Origin: an uncultured Solirubrobacteraceae bacterium
Lineage (GTDB): Bacteria > Actinomycetota > Thermoleophilia > Solirubrobacterales > Solirubrobacteraceae
Length of the DNA stretch: 6,550 nucleotides
Assembly (NCBI GenBank): GCA_955652345.1
Contig: CATPBV010000140.1
Span: forward strand, 1 to 6,550
Direction of reading: 5' to 3'
Below, piece after piece: positions 5,832-6,550 of the stretch. The translations under genes and the position numbers were made by a program. The notes beneath the pieces were generated by a model. It saw only the letters and a list, made by a program, of their open reading frames with translations. It did not search any database and was not told where the DNA came from. Numbering within the stretch: position 1 is the stretch's first letter; each line of letters begins with the position of its first letter.

Positions 5832-5869
5832 CTCACGGAGAGAGCGGCGCATCGCTCCGCCCCAATGGT

Positions 5870-5875
5870 TACGAT
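5870..5875 (+). promoter_or_regulatory. Possible -10 box close to the zinc-ribbon/PAS start
   Basis: TACGAT fits TAnnnT and ends 15 nt before the ATG at 5891. Transcription from here would give an almost leaderless mRNA, consistent with the absence of a ribosome-binding site. If this is the promoter used, the folded segment 5745-5831 would be upstream DNA rather than part of the transcript, so this site competes with the leader-RNA reading. The -35 region is poor. TAGCGT at 5806-5811 with CGGACA (5783-5788), 17-base spacing, is another weak option. Confidence 0.3.
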
Positions 5876-5890
5876 TCTCCGCCTACGGCA

Positions 5891-6427
5891 ATGAGTCCAA
5901 CGCAAAGTCCGAAGCCGGCATTGCGACTCGTGCAGGGGGCCCGGGTCCAGACCGTTGAGTGGTCGTGGTTCTGCGGGCACTGTGCGGCCGCTGCGCCGGG
6001 TGATGCGCCCCCTGCGCCGACCGCCAGGGTCTGCCGAGTGTGCGGCCTGGGGCTGCTGCTCGAGACCCGGAGCGAGGTCCTCCCGACCGACCGGGATGCG
6101 TTCCTCGTGATCGACAGCGCCCTCTCGGTCCAGGCGATGTCCCGCCGTGCCCAGGCGCTCCTCGCGGTCAGCGAGGAGGACGCGGTCAACCGCCCGGTCG
6201 TGGAGCTTCTGGTGCCAGCTGACGCCGAAGCGGAAGGACCATCCGGGTTCGCCGCCGCGATCGTCGACGCGGCCCACGGCGATGACGAGCCGACTACCGC
6301 AGTCGTGCGACCGTGGAACACGTTCGGCGTTCGCCTCCGCGCCAGGGTGGCACCGTGCGGTCCTCCGCGCGCGGCGCTGATCATCCTGCAGGACCCGGAC
6401 GAGCGCCGCCTGCGCGCCGTCAGCTAG
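5891..6427 (+). CDS. Small zinc-ribbon plus PAS-like domain protein
   Basis: The 178-residue product has no signal peptide or membrane segment. An N-terminal zinc ribbon is indicated by CGHC (Cys28, Cys31) and CRVCG (Cys48, Cys51), separated by a 16-residue Ala/Pro-rich loop; four cysteines at this spacing fit one structural zinc. From about residue 67 to 168 the protein reads like a single PAS-type sensor domain. It starts with AFLVIDSALSVQAMSRRAQALL (70-91, the usual N-terminal strand-strand-helix), continues with VNRPVVELLVP (99-109), and ends in strands NTFGVRLRARVAPCG (143-157) and AALIILQD (161-168). No output domain follows, so it may work by binding a partner. I recall similar stand-alone proteins in Thermoleophilia but cannot name a function. 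The start ATG 5891 has no ribosome-binding site; the TGA of a doubtful upstream frame overlaps it (ATGA). Its 3' end overlaps convergent serS by 8 bases. Confidence 0.82.
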   Translation: MSPTQSPKPALRLVQGARVQTVEWSWFCGHCAAAAPGDAPPAPTARVCRVCGLGLLLETRSEVLPTDRDAFLVIDSALSVQAMSRRAQALLAVSEEDAVNRPVVELLVPADAEAEGPSGFAAAIVDAAHGDDEPTTAVVRPWNTFGVRLRARVAPCGPPRAALIILQDPDERRLRAVS

Positions 6428-6550
6428 CAGCCTCCAGCACCTCTGGCGCCCCAAACCGGACCAGTACGTCCGGGATCGCGACCGACCCATCCGGTTGCTG
6501 CCCGTTCTCGAGCAGGGCGATGATCGTGCGGCCGACCGCGACCGCGGTCC
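6420..6550 (-). CDS. Seryl-tRNA synthetase, C-terminal end (partial)
   Basis: Only the last 42 codons are in the window; the gene continues past the right edge. The minus-strand translation contains TAVAVGRTIIALLENGQQPDG followed by SVAIPDVLVRFGAPEVLEAAS and a TGA at 6420-6422. This is the conserved end of SerRS: the class II motif 3 segment with its invariant arginine (GxGxxxGR-like; here AVGRT), then the ExxQQxDGSxxxPxxL signature. SerRS charges tRNA-Ser with serine in the cytosol and recognises the long variable arm seen in both tRNA-Ser genes of this window. The position usually filled by Tyr, Asn or His in the ENxQQ motif is Gly. The tail is a few residues longer than the usual LRPY-type end. 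Its stop codon lies inside the 3' end of the convergent zinc-ribbon/PAS gene. Confidence 0.93.
   Translation of the reverse strand, partial: TAVAVGRTIIALLENGQQPDGSVAIPDVLVRFGAPEVLEAAS

Noticed and set aside
5703..5894. 63-codon plus-strand frame from GTG 5703 whose TGA overlaps the next ATG (ATGA)
   Set aside because: The overlap is suggestive of coupling, but third-position G/C is far below that of the real genes here, the translation resembles nothing known, and the same bases are better explained by the predicted stem structure. It should be revisited if homologues conserve the frame.

Overview
The window is high-GC bacterial DNA. Its main genes have the strong third-position G/C bias of actinobacterial-type genomes. 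My best guess is Actinomycetota of the Thermoleophilia/Solirubrobacterales kind. This rests on overall composition, TAnnnT-type -10 boxes set close to start codons, and a small zinc-ribbon/PAS-like protein that I associate from memory with that class. The assignment is inference.

Layout, left to right. Bases 1-246 hold no gene I can name; they are less GC-rich, carry a tandem 11-base repeat, and lie directly against the 3' end of a tRNA-Ser(CGA) gene (247-335, minus). Next comes a two-gene minus-strand operon: an AlkK-like acyl-CoA ligase (730-2379), followed with a 4-base GTGA overlap by a small YqcC/DUF446-like protein (413-733). A divergent promoter region (2380-2519) separates this operon from a plus-strand FAD-linked oxidase of the alkyldihydroxyacetonephosphate synthase (AGPS) type (2520-4142). 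After an 85-base gap comes an M29-family metallo-aminopeptidase (4228-5442), probably read from a leaderless mRNA. A tRNA-Ser(GGA) gene follows (5523-5612, plus). A 278-base spacer then contains an AT-richer segment that folds on paper into a nested hairpin (5745-5831). It leads into a 178-residue protein with an N-terminal CxxC...CxxC zinc ribbon and a PAS-like remainder (5891-6427). The right edge holds the last 42 codons of serS, seryl-tRNA synthetase, on the minus strand (6420-6550). Its stop codon lies inside the 3' end of the zinc-ribbon gene.

Two themes stand out. The first is serine decoding: two different tRNA-Ser genes and serS lie within about 6.3 kb. The second is lipid metabolism: an acyl-CoA ligase is divergent from an AGPS-like oxidase, which fits fatty-acyl activation next to ether-lipid-type chemistry, although AGPS-like flavoproteins in bacteria often have unknown substrates. 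The best candidate for something undescribed is the structured RNA-like leader upstream of the zinc-ribbon/PAS gene. No mobile-element gene, CRISPR array or rRNA is visible.
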